A stretch of DNA of 64,000 nt, taken from contig NZ_CP112998.1 in the NCBI RefSeq assembly GCF_026625565.1, positions 5,210,501-5,274,500 of the forward strand, given 5' to 3'. The notes under the pieces are model-generated. The model worked only from the letters and a program-made list of their open reading frames with translations. It was not told the origin of the DNA and searched no databases. A program made the translations under genes and the position numbers. Positions within the stretch are counted from its first letter, which is position 1. Every line of letters begins with the position of its first letter. This DNA is from Dyadobacter pollutisoli. GTDB taxonomy: Bacteria; Bacteroidota; Bacteroidia; Cytophagales; Spirosomataceae. Below are positions 43,898 to 54,357 of the stretch, piece by piece.

Positions 43898-46800
43898 ATG
43901 AGAAAAGTCTTTACTTTAGGCTTTCTATCTTTTCTTCTGTTCCTCACGGGAACGGGTTTCGGGCAAGACCTGAACATCAAGGGAAAGGTTCAATCGGAAG
44001 ACGGGAATCTTCCGGGCGCAAGTATCCTCATCAAAGGCACCAGCAGAGGAAGCACAACTGATGCAAACGGTGAGTTCAGTATCAGCACGCCGTCCGGGGC
44101 CACATTGGTAGTCTCGTTCATCGGCTACAAAACCCTAGAAGTGCCTGTCGGAACCAAAACGTTTTTTGAGATTAACCTCGAACAGGACGCAACCCAGTTC
44201 AGCGAGATCGTGGTAACGGCCCTGGGTATTGCCCGTGAGAAAAAAGCACTGGGCTATTCGGTACAGGAAGTGAGCGGAAAAACGCTTACACAAGCCAGGG
44301 AGACTAACCTTGTCAATTCACTTTCGGGAAGACTTGCGGGTGTACAGGTTACCAATTCCAATGGCGCGCCTGGCTCCTCGTCCCGGATGATCATCCGCGG
44401 CGCCAGCTCGATCGGTAGCAATAACCAGCCTCTGTTCGTTGTAGACGGTGTTCCTGTCGATAACAGCAACTTCGGATCGGGAACGGCTGTCGATTATGGC
44501 AATGCTGCTGCGTCTATCAACCCTGACGACGTGGAGTCTATCAGTGTACTAAAAGGACCTAGTGCGGCTGCGCTTTACGGCTCCCGCGGTGCGAACGGCG
44601 TGGTTTTGATCACTACCAAAAGCGGTAAGGGAACCAAGGGAATTGGTGTTTCATTTAACACTAATACAGCATTCGAAAGCCCGTTCAGAATCCCTGAATG
44701 GCAAAATGAATATGGACAAGGCGCCGGTGGCGTGTTCTCCTACGTGGATGGAAAAGGAGGTGGAAAAGGAGATGGTGTAGATGAAAGCTGGGGACCGAAA
44801 CTCGATGGCCGCTTACTGCCACAGTTCGACTCGCCAATCGCCGCAGACGGAACCAGAACTCCAACCCCGTGGATCGCACACCCTGATAATGTTGACAAAT
44901 TTTACGAAACAGGCAAAACGTATACGAATAGTGTTGCCGTAACCGGAGGTAATGACGTAGCCGATTTCCGCCTCGGATTCACTAATTTAAGCCAGACAGG
45001 TATTTTACCAAATACTGATTATAAACGCCGTACCGTATCGCTGAATGTAGGCTGGAACCTGACCAAAAAACTGAGCGTGAGAGCGACCGGAAACTATGTG
45101 AAAGACGGAAGCGACAACAGGAATAACTTCGGTCTTTACTTCATCTGGTTCGGCCGCCAGGTCGATATGGACAAACTGACTACCTATAAAAAGCCGGGCA
45201 GCATTTACCAGAACAACTGGAATGATAACTATTGGACTAACCCTTACTACCTGCTCAACGAAAGCACCAAGGCCAACGAAAAAGACCGTCTGTACGGTAA
45301 CTTCTCAGCCACTTACAAATTCACCGACTGGCTTTCTCTGACCGCAAGATCAGGAACTGATTTCTACGAAGATCGTCGTAAAACCAAGACTGCTGCCCGC
45401 CAGGCTGTCATTGGTACTTCTTCATTGTACGATGCATATAACGAAGAGCAGATCTTCGTCCGCGAATCCAACTCCGATTTCCTTTTGAATGCAACCCATA
45501 AATTCGGCGAGTTTGACATTACTGCCAACATTGGCGGAAACCACCGGACAAATTACGCGCAACGCAACTATATGGGCGCTACCGAGCTCGCGATCCCTCG
45601 TGTTTATAACTTTGGTAACTCACGCCAGAAACTGGTTGGAGAAAACAGCTACATTAAAAAGACCGTTAATAGCCTTTATGCTTCGGCCAATCTCGGTTTT
45701 AGAAACTACCTGTTTGTGGACCTTACCGCCAGAAATGACTGGTCGAGTACGCTGCCTTCCAACAACCGCTCCTACTTCTATCCTTCTGCGGCTGTGAGTG
45801 CGATCATCACCGATATGTTTAATGTAAAATCATCGATACTGTCATTTGCTAAAATCCGGGCTGGTGTGGCGCAAGTGGGTAATGATACCGATCCGTATCG
45901 TTTGACAAGTGCTTACAAATACGAAAATGCATGGGGCAGCACGCCGAGCTTATCTGAAAACAATGCAATGCTCAATGCTGACCTGAAACCTGAAATTACT
46001 TCTTCTTACGAGATCGGTACGGATATCAGACTTTGGCACAACCGCGTAGGTATCGATGTGACCTATTACAGCAAAGTATCCAAAAACCAGATCCTGGATG
46101 TCAATATTTCCAATGCGACCGGGTTCTTGTCCAAACTTTTGAATGCGGGTAAAATCAAAAACTCAGGTGTTGAAATCCAGTTGACGGCTACGCCGATCAA
46201 GGTTGGTAATTTCCAATGGGATATTGGCTTGAACTGGGCCAAAAACAAAAACCGGGTCCTTTCCCTGGAAGGCGGACTTACCACTTACCAGCTGAACACA
46301 AGCTACAATCCTCTGACACAAGCGACTACCAACAGCGCTTTCCGTGGACTATCTGTGGAAGCCCGTGTAGGGCAGCCTTATGGCACATTCTTCGGAAAAG
46401 GATTTTTGCGCGCCCCGGACGGACAGATCGTTTACGACGCACAAGGATATCCGATGATCGATCCTGTGAGCCGCGTATTGGGTAGCTTCACTCCTGACTG
46501 GATCGGCGGCATTTCCAACACATTTACTTACAAAAGGTTCTCTCTAAGCACATTGATCGACATCAAATCGGGCGGGGATATCTTCTCGCAATCCATCAAT
46601 GTCGGCCGCTATACCGGGGTTTTGAAAGAAACTACATTCGGTCGTGAGGAAGGCGTCATCGGCGCGGGTGTGGTCAACAAAGGAACCGCAGCCAGCCCTG
46701 AATATGTGGCGAACGAAAAAAGGATTTCATCGGAAGAATATCACCACAAATATTACCTGCTGACCAACAACGAGAACACCATTTTCGACGCAAGCTACGT

Positions 46801-47035
46801 GAAGCTGCGTGAGGTAAAATTGACTTATATGATTTCCGGCAAAGTTTTCAACAAGCTGCCTTTCCGCGATATCGCTGTTTCTGTTGTGGGACGTAACCTT
46901 GCTTTGCTGAAAAGCAATCTTCCGCACATCGACCCTGAAACCAGCTATTACAACGACGGTAACCTTCAAGGCATAGAAAACGGTCAGATCCCTACTACCA
47001 AGACGGTAGGTTTCAACATCAGCTTCAATTTATAA
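43898..47035 (+). CDS. SusC/RagA-family TonB-linked outer-membrane protein
   Basis: 1045 residues from ATG 43898. Signal peptide MRKVFTLGFLSFLLFLTGTG, then a carboxypeptidase-D-regulatory-like domain (DLNIKGKVQSEDGNLPGASI, DANGEFSI), the SusC TonB-box region (FSEIVVTALGIAREKK), plug SIGSNNQPLFVVDGVPVD and a large barrel ending VGFNISFNL. It pairs with a SusD lipoprotein to import oligosaccharides or other nutrients. No glycoside hydrolase or sulfatase is in the same operon, so the ligand is unknown. The susD gene starts 23 bp after its stop. Confidence 0.93.
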   Translation: MRKVFTLGFLSFLLFLTGTGFGQDLNIKGKVQSEDGNLPGASILIKGTSRGSTTDANGEFSISTPSGATLVVSFIGYKTLEVPVGTKTFFEINLEQDATQFSEIVVTALGIAREKKALGYSVQEVSGKTLTQARETNLVNSLSGRLAGVQVTNSNGAPGSSSRMIIRGASSIGSNNQPLFVVDGVPVDNSNFGSGTAVDYGNAAASINPDDVESISVLKGPSAAALYGSRGANGVVLITTKSGKGTKGIGVSFNTNTAFESPFRIPEWQNEYGQGAGGVFSYVDGKGGGKGDGVDESWGPKLDGRLLPQFDSPIAADGTRTPTPWIAHPDNVDKFYETGKTYTNSVAVTGGNDVADFRLGFTNLSQTGILPNTDYKRRTVSLNVGWNLTKKLSVRATGNYVKDGSDNRNNFGLYFIWFGRQVDMDKLTTYKKPGSIYQNNWNDNYWTNPYYLLNESTKANEKDRLYGNFSATYKFTDWLSLTARSGTDFYEDRRKTKTAARQAVIGTSSLYDAYNEEQIFVRESNSDFLLNATHKFGEFDITANIGGNHRTNYAQRNYMGATELAIPRVYNFGNSRQKLVGENSYIKKTVNSLYASANLGFRNYLFVDLTARNDWSSTLPSNNRSYFYPSAAVSAIITDMFNVKSSILSFAKIRAGVAQVGNDTDPYRLTSAYKYENAWGSTPSLSENNAMLNADLKPEITSSYEIGTDIRLWHNRVGIDVTYYSKVSKNQILDVNISNATGFLSKLLNAGKIKNSGVEIQLTATPIKVGNFQWDIGLNWAKNKNRVLSLEGGLTTYQLNTSYNPLTQATTNSAFRGLSVEARVGQPYGTFFGKGFLRAPDGQIVYDAQGYPMIDPVSRVLGSFTPDWIGGISNTFTYKRFSLSTLIDIKSGGDIFSQSINVGRYTGVLKETTFGREEGVIGAGVVNKGTAASPEYVANEKRISSEEYHHKYYLLTNNENTIFDASYVKLREVKLTYMISGKVFNKLPFRDIAVSVVGRNLALLKSNLPHIDPETSYYNDGNLQGIENGQIPTTKTVGFNISFNL

Positions 47036-47058
47036 GACATTTTATTAACCGATTCGAT

Positions 47059-48519
47059 ATGAAAAAGACTATAAATTCATTCATTTTCAGATTCCTTCTG
47101 TCCTCTACTTTGTTAGGGTTTTCAGCCTGTACCGGGGATTTTGACGAGATCAATACCAATAACAACAGCGCCGCCACCGGTACTGCTGACCTGTTCCTGC
47201 CGCATGGCATTCAGAGTGCCGTGGATATTTACTGGGGCGGTTCCCTTGGTATGGATGTGGGCGACGGTTTCTCGCAACATTGGGCAAGGATCCAGTATAC
47301 CGACATTGACCAGTACACGGTGTCAAGCGATGTGTACACAGCTGGCTGGCAGGGATTATACATTGAATCGCTGGCCGACTACCAGCGTATTTACAAAATC
47401 GGAGTGGAAACCAACAATGTTAATTACCAGTCTGTCGCCATCATTTTAAGATCGTGGGCATTCTCGTTATTGACCGATATTTATGGTGATATTCCTTACA
47501 AAGATGCGTTGCAAGGCTTGGAGGGCAATTTACTTCCTAAGTACGACAAGCAAAAGGATGTATATGCAGGTCTGATCGCGGAGCTGAAAGCAGCCGGTGA
47601 ATCCATCAACGCCACTGACAAAAGCATCGCAATAAGCGGCGATATTCTCTTTAACAATGACCTGACGAAGTGGAAAAAATTCGCAAACACGCTTAGTCTG
47701 CGGATATTGAGCAGAATGATCGACAAAACCGATGCTCCGATTGATGTTAAAACTGAGATCACCAGAATTTTGAGCGACCCTGCCAAGTATCCCGTAATCG
47801 GCGCTGTCTCTGAAAACATTCAGCTCAACTATCTGGATGTTACCAACAACCAGAATCCGATCAATGTCAATCGTAAAACACGTGACGACCACCGTGTCAG
47901 CGCTACTTTGGTGAACAAACTCAAAGCATTGAGCGATACTCGGCTTCCAATTTATGCTAACCTATCGACGCTCAATCCCGGTTATGTAGGTGTGCCCAAT
48001 GGATTATCTTCTTCCGAAGCCGGTAAGCTCGGCTTGGAGGCTACATCAAGGGTAGGCGCTTATTTTATTGCTCCTACTGCTCCTGCAGTCATCATCAGCT
48101 ACGCAGAGTTGTTGTTCCTGAAAGCAGAATTCGCTTACAAAGGAATTGCAGCAGCCGGGGAGGCAGCCAAAAATTATGCAGATGCCATTACCGCATCTCA
48201 CGCACAGTATAAGCTGACCGTCGCACCTGAATACCTGACGGCCAATGCATTGAAAGCAGGTGCGGATGGTTTCACGCAAATTATGGAGCAAAAATGGATC
48301 GCATTGTATGGACAAGGACTGGAAGCGTGGACCGAGTTCCGCAGAACTGGCATTCCTGCATTGCAGCCACCATTGCTGAATACCAACCAGAATATCATTC
48401 CTACACGTATGCCTTACCCGGGTTCGGAAGAATCGCTGAACCTGGCAAACTTCTCGGCAGCGCTTTCCAGCCAGGGGGGCAAGAATGATATGAAAATGAA
48501 ACTTTGGTTCGCCAAATAA
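47059..48519 (+). CDS. SusD/RagB-family lipoprotein
   Basis: 486 residues with lipobox LLGFSAC. The N-terminal FDEINTNNNSAATGTADLFL and the C-terminal MEQKWIALYGQGLEAWTEFR, followed by RMPYPGSEESLN, match the SusD-like 2 type. It caps the SusC barrel and binds the ligand on the cell surface. It is co-transcribed with the preceding susC, and a strong terminator follows at 48542-48580. Confidence 0.92.
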   Translation: MKKTINSFIFRFLLSSTLLGFSACTGDFDEINTNNNSAATGTADLFLPHGIQSAVDIYWGGSLGMDVGDGFSQHWARIQYTDIDQYTVSSDVYTAGWQGLYIESLADYQRIYKIGVETNNVNYQSVAIILRSWAFSLLTDIYGDIPYKDALQGLEGNLLPKYDKQKDVYAGLIAELKAAGESINATDKSIAISGDILFNNDLTKWKKFANTLSLRILSRMIDKTDAPIDVKTEITRILSDPAKYPVIGAVSENIQLNYLDVTNNQNPINVNRKTRDDHRVSATLVNKLKALSDTRLPIYANLSTLNPGYVGVPNGLSSSEAGKLGLEATSRVGAYFIAPTAPAVIISYAELLFLKAEFAYKGIAAAGEAAKNYADAITASHAQYKLTVAPEYLTANALKAGADGFTQIMEQKWIALYGQGLEAWTEFRRTGIPALQPPLLNTNQNIIPTRMPYPGSEESLNLANFSAALSSQGGKNDMKMKLWFAK

Positions 48520-48541
48520 GTGGGGATAGGCTAGTGTAAAA

Positions 48542-48580
48542 GAAAACGGGTCAGATGCGTGCGGCATCCGACCCGTTTTC
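48542..48580. terminator. Terminator after susD, bidirectional
   Basis: GAAAACGGGTCaGATGC (48542-48558) pairs with GCATCcGACCCGTTTTC (48564-48580) with a single mismatch and a 5-base loop. A T run follows on the plus strand. It lies between susD and the convergent outer-membrane protein gene. Confidence 0.85.
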
Positions 48581-48600
48581 TTTTTGGCATTCAATTATTT

Positions 48601-49341
48601 CTAAAATGCAATTCCAAGCCCTGCGCCCACATTCACTACCCCTATGAAACGCTTTTCACTCACCTTCTCAGAAAAGTCAAAACTACCTCTTACTGCCCTA
48701 ATGGTAACATCTTTAATCTCAGCCTCAGCACCAATTACATCTCCGCTCAGCTGAAAGTACAGTTTACCAGCAATAGGCAGCCTCAAACTAGCCCCGCCCG
48801 CCAGACCAAATGCTGACGTGGAAGCAGGTTTCAAACCTACTGTGATCGGCTCGCCACCATTTTCGGCAGTACCAATGAGGTCTACCGTAGGCGAATTGGC
48901 CCAGACTTTCCCACCTTGCGCGTGCAGTTCAATTTGCGCCCTGCCCATGTTGATATATAACGCCGGACCGACCATTAATGCATTCAGTTTCCATTTCGAT
49001 ACATTGGCCTGCCAGGTGAAAGTTTCGCCCAGTCCCGCAGCGTAGCTATTGGCCTTGTCAATGATAGGCTGCGAATTGGTTTTGTTTAAATTCATACTTC
49101 CTGAAACACGAAGTCCTACCCAGCGGGCAATGCGAAAGTCATAATTGGCCTGTCCGAAATATCCGGAACCGGTTAATCCCGCGAATGGATCGTCCAGTTT
49201 CTCGCGTGCAAGTTCCCCTACCGGCAAACTATAACCACCTGTTACTGAAAAGAAGCTACGCGTGTTTTGCGCTTGGGCGTGGAAGGCAATAAATAAAAAT
49301 AATGCAATCAGGAACGTTTGGCTGTTGAGGAAAATTTTCAT
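48601..49341 (-). CDS. Outer-membrane beta-barrel-like protein of unknown function
   Basis: 246 residues from ATG 49341 with signal peptide KIFLNSQTFLIALFLFIA followed by AQAQ. The mature protein has the alternating beta pattern and glycine-rich turns of small OmpA/opacity-like barrels (FFSVTGGYSLPVGEL, LRLPIAGKLYFQLSGD, IGVVNVGAGLGIAF at the end). No further assignment is possible. The frame is open to 49392 but the extension looks like non-coding AT-rich sequence. Confidence 0.65.
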   Translation of the reverse strand: MKIFLNSQTFLIALFLFIAFHAQAQNTRSFFSVTGGYSLPVGELAREKLDDPFAGLTGSGYFGQANYDFRIARWVGLRVSGSMNLNKTNSQPIIDKANSYAAGLGETFTWQANVSKWKLNALMVGPALYINMGRAQIELHAQGGKVWANSPTVDLIGTAENGGEPITVGLKPASTSAFGLAGGASLRLPIAGKLYFQLSGDVIGAEAEIKDVTIRAVRGSFDFSEKVSEKRFIGVVNVGAGLGIAF

Positions 49342-49551
49342 GAATCCGGTTATAAATGATAGTAGTATCTTCTTAACGAAAACAAATTTCAACTAAGGTA
49401 ACATCAAACATACCCGTTTTATTACATTTTTTTTTGGTGACTTAGTTTGGGGAAATTTTATCAACACAATGTTATATAAATCGCCTTTTACCTTTCCAAT
49501 TGCCTTTGGTACAAAATTGGTATGGCTGTATGAAACTAAATAATTAAACCC

Positions 49552-49809
49552 ATGAACAGGCAAAAAACAGACAAGGAAGCCAGGGCAACAAAGAATGTAA
49601 AAAACGTTTGGAAATGGATCGTCGGAGTTGGTATTGTGCTTTCGCTCATCGCATGGTTCGGCGGATATATAAACCACGATAAAAATTTCGGTGAAGCCGA
49701 TAATCCATCTCAAAACGCGACGTCGGCGTCCGATAGCACAGCGGCCTCCGATACAACGATGAACCTCGATTCAGATACAATCATGAAAAGCGTTCGGGGG
49801 ACGGAATAA
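49552..49809 (+). CDS. Small single-pass membrane protein, unknown
   Basis: 85 residues, not recognised. It has a basic N-terminus (NRQKTDKEARATKNVKN), one membrane helix (about 20-40, WKWIVGVGIVLSLIAWFGGY) and a Ser/Thr/Asp-rich tail (SASDSTAASDTTMNLDSD). It appears conserved in style with small Bacteroidota envelope proteins. A sigma-54-like sequence, TTGGTAC with TTGGTA (49506-49522), lies 30 bp upstream. It ends 1 bp from the convergent dehydrogenase gene. Confidence 0.5.
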   Translation: MNRQKTDKEARATKNVKNVWKWIVGVGIVLSLIAWFGGYINHDKNFGEADNPSQNATSASDSTAASDTTMNLDSDTIMKSVRGTE

Positions 49810-49810
49810 A

Positions 49811-52762
49811 TTACTTCAACAACGCATCCCACAAGATCTCCACAGGATGTAAAGCTTTACGTCCTGTTCCATCTTTGATCTGATGACGGCAGCTGGTCCC
49901 TGAGGCGGCTATGATCACCTCATCCGGTTGCTGCCGGACCGTTGGAAACAGCACCAGCTCACCAATTTGCATGGAAACGGCATAATGTTCCTCTTCGTAG
50001 CCGAACGAGCCCGCCATACCGCAGCATCCCGAAGGAATCAGTTGTACCTGGTAATTTTCAGGCAGGGACATTGCTTTTTTGGAAGCGGTTAATGTAGAAA
50101 GTGCCTTCTGATGACAATGTCCATGCAGCTTGATGAGCTGCTTTTTTTGTGTAAAAACACCTTTATCAATTCTTTTGGCGTCGATCTCACGGGCGATGAA
50201 TTCTTCAAAAAGCAATGCATTTTCAGAGATTTTCTCCGCATCATTTCGCTGATTTTCGAGAACAAGGTCTACATACTCGTCCCTAAAAGACAATATTGCC
50301 GAAGGTTCTATACCGATCAAAGGGGTATCATAAGTGATTTTATCCCGCAATAATGACACATTTTCAACGGCCAGTTTCTGCGCTTCCTTCACAAAACCTT
50401 TTGATAAATACGACCGTCCCGATTCCTCGTGATCAGGGATAATGACCTGGTAGCCGAGCGCTTCCAGCAATTCAATGGCCTTTTTGCCAACTTCTACATC
50501 ATTATAATTGGAAAATTCATCGCAGAACAGGTATACCTTCCTGTCAGCAGTCTGGCTTTTGCTTATTGATTTCCTTTTGAGCCACCAATCTTTCAATGTC
50601 TGGCTATGCAGTTTCGGCATTGTTCGTTCGGGATGGAAGCCTACCATTTTGTTGGCAATTTTTCGCAATGCGGGTGTCCCAAACACGCCATTAAACGCCC
50701 AGGGAGCAATAGAGGCCAGTTTCATTTGCTTTGAGAAGTTGGCAATGAGCTTGCTACGCAAGGGCACACCGTGGATCTCGTAATATTGTTGCGTAAATTC
50801 CGCCTTCATTTTGCCAATATCCACACTCGACGGACATTCAGATTTGCAGCCTTTGCAGGAAAGACAGAGATCGAGCACTTCCTTCACCATTTTCGGGGTA
50901 ATGGATTTTTGCTTCTCTTTGATCGGCGTCAAATACTGCCGCAGAATATTGGCTCTCGCTCGTGTAGTATCTCTTTCCCGTCGTGTTGCCATATAACTGG
51001 GGCACATGGTACCTCCAGTCAGTTCTGTTTTGCGACAATCGCCTGACCCACTGCACTTTTCGGCCAGACGCAACATTCCATCTTGTCTCGAAAAATCAAA
51101 AACCGTATTGATCTCCGGCTGCGGCTTATCCTGCTCATACCTCAGAAACTCATTCATCGGAGGCGTATCCACGATTTTGTTGGCATTGAAAATACCGTCC
51201 GGGTCCCAGATACGCTTCACCTGCCGGAACATCTCGTACACCTCCTCACCCATCATAAATGGGATGAATTCGCCCCGCAATCTTCCGTCACCATGTTCAC
51301 CTGAAAGTGCGCCATTGTATTTTTTGACCAATTTCGCAGTATCCGCCAGCACATTTCTGAACTGCTGCTTACCTTCCGAAGTTTTCAAGTTGATCATCGG
51401 TTCTACATGCAACTCACCCGCGCCCGCGTGTGCATAATAGGACGCGTGTAGATTATGCTGTTCCAATAGCGCAGCGAGCTCGTCAATGTAGGCCGGCAGG
51501 TCTTCTACCGCCACGGCACAATCTTCAATGAGGTTCACTGGCTGAGTGTCGCCGGGCAGGTTTCTGATCAGCCCTAAACCTGCCTTCCTGATCTCCCAGG
51601 CCTTATTAGCATCGTCACCAAACAACAATGGATAAGCGTAACCCAGATTTTCGGCCTTTAAACTGGAAATCAATGATGCTGCCTGCGACTCCACTTCCGC
51701 CTCGGTATTGCCCCAAAATTCAACCATAAGCAGTGCCGCAGGGTCTCCTTGCATAAAGAAACGGTTTTGAGAATATACATTATGATTTTTGGTAAAATCC
51801 ATAATGTACCGGTCTACTAATTCAGAGGCTTTTGGATTAAAAGTCATCGCAACCCGGTTAGCATGAAGCGATTCGGCAAGCGAATCGGCATGCACACACA
51901 CTACGCCCACAGCCGCGGGAGGAACATCAACCAACGCGAGTTTGGCTTCGGTAACAAAGCATAGTGTACCCTCAGACCCTGCTATGAGGTTGCAAAGGTT
52001 AATGTTGCTATTTTCAAAATTGCGGACCAATGCATCCAGTGAATAGCCCGAGTTTCTTCTCGTTACAGTCGGTTTAGGGAAATGCTTTTTGATCAGCTCC
52101 TGGTCCACCGGGTTGGAGATCAGGCCATACATTCCTGCCAGAATCCCCTGCTCACGTCCCCTGACCTGCTTTTGAGTAATATTTTTGGTATAATCCGAAA
52201 TAGACTGATTGTTAAAAACCGTTTCAGAACCATCGGACAGCAACGCTTTTACTTCCAGCAAATGGTCGCGGGTGGCACCCCAGGTAATGGAATGCAGCCC
52301 GCACGAGTTGTTACCGATCATTCCGCCGATCATTGCCCGGCTCGCAGTAGAAGTTTCAGGTCCGAAAAGTAGGCCATACGGAGCGAGATGCTTGTTAAGA
52401 TCATCACGAATGACACCGGGCTGCACGCGCACCCACTTTTCCTCCGCATTGATTTCCAGAACTTTCCCAAAATGCTTCGAAATGTCCACCACAATACCAT
52501 TACCTACCACCTGACCAGCCAATGAAGTACCGGCAGCACGCGGGATAAGGGTTACTTTATGGTTTCCTGCAAATTCGATCAGCAAACGAATGTCTTCAAC
52601 CGTTCGCGGCAAAGCCACTGCCTGCGGCTTTTCCTGATAGACAGAAGCGTCGGTCGCATAGATCGCTTTTTGCGCTGCATGCAGCGTCGAATCATCAAAA
52701 TAAAGCTCTCCCGTGAACCGGGAACGAAGGGTAGTGAACTGAAATTGGGAAACGCGATTCAT
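49811..52762 (-). CDS. FAD- and Fe-S-binding oxidoreductase (D-lactate / 2-hydroxyacid dehydrogenase type)
   Basis: 983 residues, a fusion of GlcD-like and GlcF-like parts. An FAD-binding type 4 domain has LIPRAAGTSLAGQ and IGGMIGNNSCG. FAD-oxidase C-terminal sequence (GEHGDGRLRGEFIPFMMG) follows. A 4Fe-4S region has CSGSGDCRKT, then CLSCKGCKSECPSSVDI. CCG cysteine-rich elements occur near the C-terminus (HGHCHQKAL, GCCGMAGSFGYE). The domain order matches YdiJ-type dehydrogenases oxidising D-2-hydroxyacids (lactate, 2-hydroxyglutarate) and passing electrons to quinones. It is a single-gene transcript as far as can be seen. Confidence 0.88.
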   Translation of the reverse strand: MNRVSQFQFTTLRSRFTGELYFDDSTLHAAQKAIYATDASVYQEKPQAVALPRTVEDIRLLIEFAGNHKVTLIPRAAGTSLAGQVVGNGIVVDISKHFGKVLEINAEEKWVRVQPGVIRDDLNKHLAPYGLLFGPETSTASRAMIGGMIGNNSCGLHSITWGATRDHLLEVKALLSDGSETVFNNQSISDYTKNITQKQVRGREQGILAGMYGLISNPVDQELIKKHFPKPTVTRRNSGYSLDALVRNFENSNINLCNLIAGSEGTLCFVTEAKLALVDVPPAAVGVVCVHADSLAESLHANRVAMTFNPKASELVDRYIMDFTKNHNVYSQNRFFMQGDPAALLMVEFWGNTEAEVESQAASLISSLKAENLGYAYPLLFGDDANKAWEIRKAGLGLIRNLPGDTQPVNLIEDCAVAVEDLPAYIDELAALLEQHNLHASYYAHAGAGELHVEPMINLKTSEGKQQFRNVLADTAKLVKKYNGALSGEHGDGRLRGEFIPFMMGEEVYEMFRQVKRIWDPDGIFNANKIVDTPPMNEFLRYEQDKPQPEINTVFDFSRQDGMLRLAEKCSGSGDCRKTELTGGTMCPSYMATRRERDTTRARANILRQYLTPIKEKQKSITPKMVKEVLDLCLSCKGCKSECPSSVDIGKMKAEFTQQYYEIHGVPLRSKLIANFSKQMKLASIAPWAFNGVFGTPALRKIANKMVGFHPERTMPKLHSQTLKDWWLKRKSISKSQTADRKVYLFCDEFSNYNDVEVGKKAIELLEALGYQVIIPDHEESGRSYLSKGFVKEAQKLAVENVSLLRDKITYDTPLIGIEPSAILSFRDEYVDLVLENQRNDAEKISENALLFEEFIAREIDAKRIDKGVFTQKKQLIKLHGHCHQKALSTLTASKKAMSLPENYQVQLIPSGCCGMAGSFGYEEEHYAVSMQIGELVLFPTVRQQPDEVIIAASGTSCRHQIKDGTGRKALHPVEILWDALLK

Positions 52763-52833
52763 TCCAAAAGAAACAAAGATTAAAAAGCTAAGTTAAGAGA
52801 AGTACAGGGCATTGATACACTATGTACGTATAT

Positions 52834-52848
52834 TGGCACACTTTTTAC
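52834..52848 (+). promoter_or_regulatory. Possible sigma-54-type promoter upstream of the thioredoxin-like gene
   Basis: TTGGCAC at 52833-52839 is the classic -24 element, with TTTTTACA at the -12 position. The GG-N10 spacing leads to AC instead of the consensus GC, so only half of the site is ideal. The ATG follows at 52886. Confidence 0.3.
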
Positions 52849-52885
52849 ACTCTATTGCTGACCTAAAATTCATATTATACACAAA

Positions 52886-54343
52886 ATGAAAAAAGTAACA
52901 CTACTGATATTACTATTTGCTAGCCTGGTGGTAAAAGCTCAGAATACTGCAACTATAACCCTTACCAGTTCAAAACAAGGCCCCGTCAATGTGACACTGG
53001 TGCAGGAGGATGTACATTTTCACCCCAATCTGGGCATTGGGCTGGCGGATGTAAAGCTGGAACCGGTGGTATCCGTCAATTTTAATGAAAAAACTTCTGA
53101 AAAATCGGTCATTCAATTGAATGAACCGAAAATGATGCGTTTACAATACAGCGGTAACGCGGTGAACAAAACCTGGATGCTTTTTTTGCAGCCGGGTGAC
53201 GATCTCATCATTAACTTTGCTGAAAACGCGGACCCTACATTTGCCGGCGAAAATGCCAACTATCAGACTTTCCTGAAAAACTATTTTCTCGAAAATCAAT
53301 ATCAGTATCTGCCCGTTTTCGGCTACAAACCTTCTCAGATCGATAATAAAAGCGTTGTTCAGCAAAGCGACAGCCTCAAAAAAGTAAGAACAGAGGCTTT
53401 CGAAAAATTCAAAACTGCTAATCCGGTAGTACCGGCTTTTGAAGCTTATGTGCTAGCCACTACCACTACCGAACCATCGCTGACGCGCAGGGCGATCCAG
53501 GAAAAAATAATGAGGAGGAACCGGGTAACGAAACTGGATGCCGCTCAGCGTAAAGAACTGGAAGACTTCACATTATCTGACTTCAAAATACTTGCTGACG
53601 ACGCATTGCTGAGCCAGGCATATCGGGACGAGCTCCGCAACTGGGCATTGATCCCCTCGACCCGGAAATTTCCACTGGAATCCGATTCCCGCTATGAGAT
53701 CAGCCCCAATGCATTGAAGGATGTGTATGCATTCAGCAAAGAAAAACTCGCAGATTACCCGAAGCAAAAAGAATATCTGCTCACCTACTGGCTGAATTAC
53801 GCGGCGACTGCAATACCAACGCTGGAAACCAGCAAAGCATTACTGGAAGACTACAAAGCGACTTTTCCACAATCGCCCTACACAGAATACATTGCCAAAT
53901 TGATACAGACCAAAGAAACTTTGCAAGCCGGAGCTGCGTTGCCGGACATTCAATTGCTGAATGTGGATAGCTCGGCAGTCGCTGTTTCATCTCTTCAAGG
54001 CAAGCCGGTCTGTATGGTTTTTTCGTTCAGTATCGGGCAGCATGAGCCTGGTTTGAAGGCATTTGAAGATAAATACGGCCAAAAAGCGAGTTTCGTATAC
54101 GTGTCCGTTGCACCTGGGATTCCTTTCAGGACCTGGAAACAGTACGCCAAAGATCGCCCAAACGCCAAGCATCTGTGGGCTTCCGATGAGGTTATTGAGC
54201 AATTAAAAGAAAAATACGCGATTGATATCCGCTATCCGTTCCTGGTCACCGACGCCTCCGGCAAAATCGTAAACCGCTGGATCCCGCAGGAATTTCCGAA
54301 TAATAAGACGCTCGATGCTGAGCTTCAGAAGGTTGCGAAATAA
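52886..54343 (+). CDS. Exported thioredoxin-fold protein lacking the CxxC motif
   Basis: 485 residues with signal peptide MKKVTLLILLFASLVVKAQ. The N-terminal beta domain and helical middle resemble DUF4369-type thioredoxin proteins of Bacteroidota. The C-terminal redoxin fold (about 350-485: LPDIQLLNVDSSAVAVSSL, VYVSVAP, YPFLVTDASGKIVNRW) has FSFSIGQHEPGLKAF where TlpA-like proteins carry W-C-x-x-C. The active-site cysteines are absent, so it is probably not a redox enzyme. Confidence 0.75.
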   Translation: MKKVTLLILLFASLVVKAQNTATITLTSSKQGPVNVTLVQEDVHFHPNLGIGLADVKLEPVVSVNFNEKTSEKSVIQLNEPKMMRLQYSGNAVNKTWMLFLQPGDDLIINFAENADPTFAGENANYQTFLKNYFLENQYQYLPVFGYKPSQIDNKSVVQQSDSLKKVRTEAFEKFKTANPVVPAFEAYVLATTTTEPSLTRRAIQEKIMRRNRVTKLDAAQRKELEDFTLSDFKILADDALLSQAYRDELRNWALIPSTRKFPLESDSRYEISPNALKDVYAFSKEKLADYPKQKEYLLTYWLNYAATAIPTLETSKALLEDYKATFPQSPYTEYIAKLIQTKETLQAGAALPDIQLLNVDSSAVAVSSLQGKPVCMVFSFSIGQHEPGLKAFEDKYGQKASFVYVSVAPGIPFRTWKQYAKDRPNAKHLWASDEVIEQLKEKYAIDIRYPFLVTDASGKIVNRWIPQEFPNNKTLDAELQKVAK

Positions 54344-54357
54344 ATTATACACCATTA

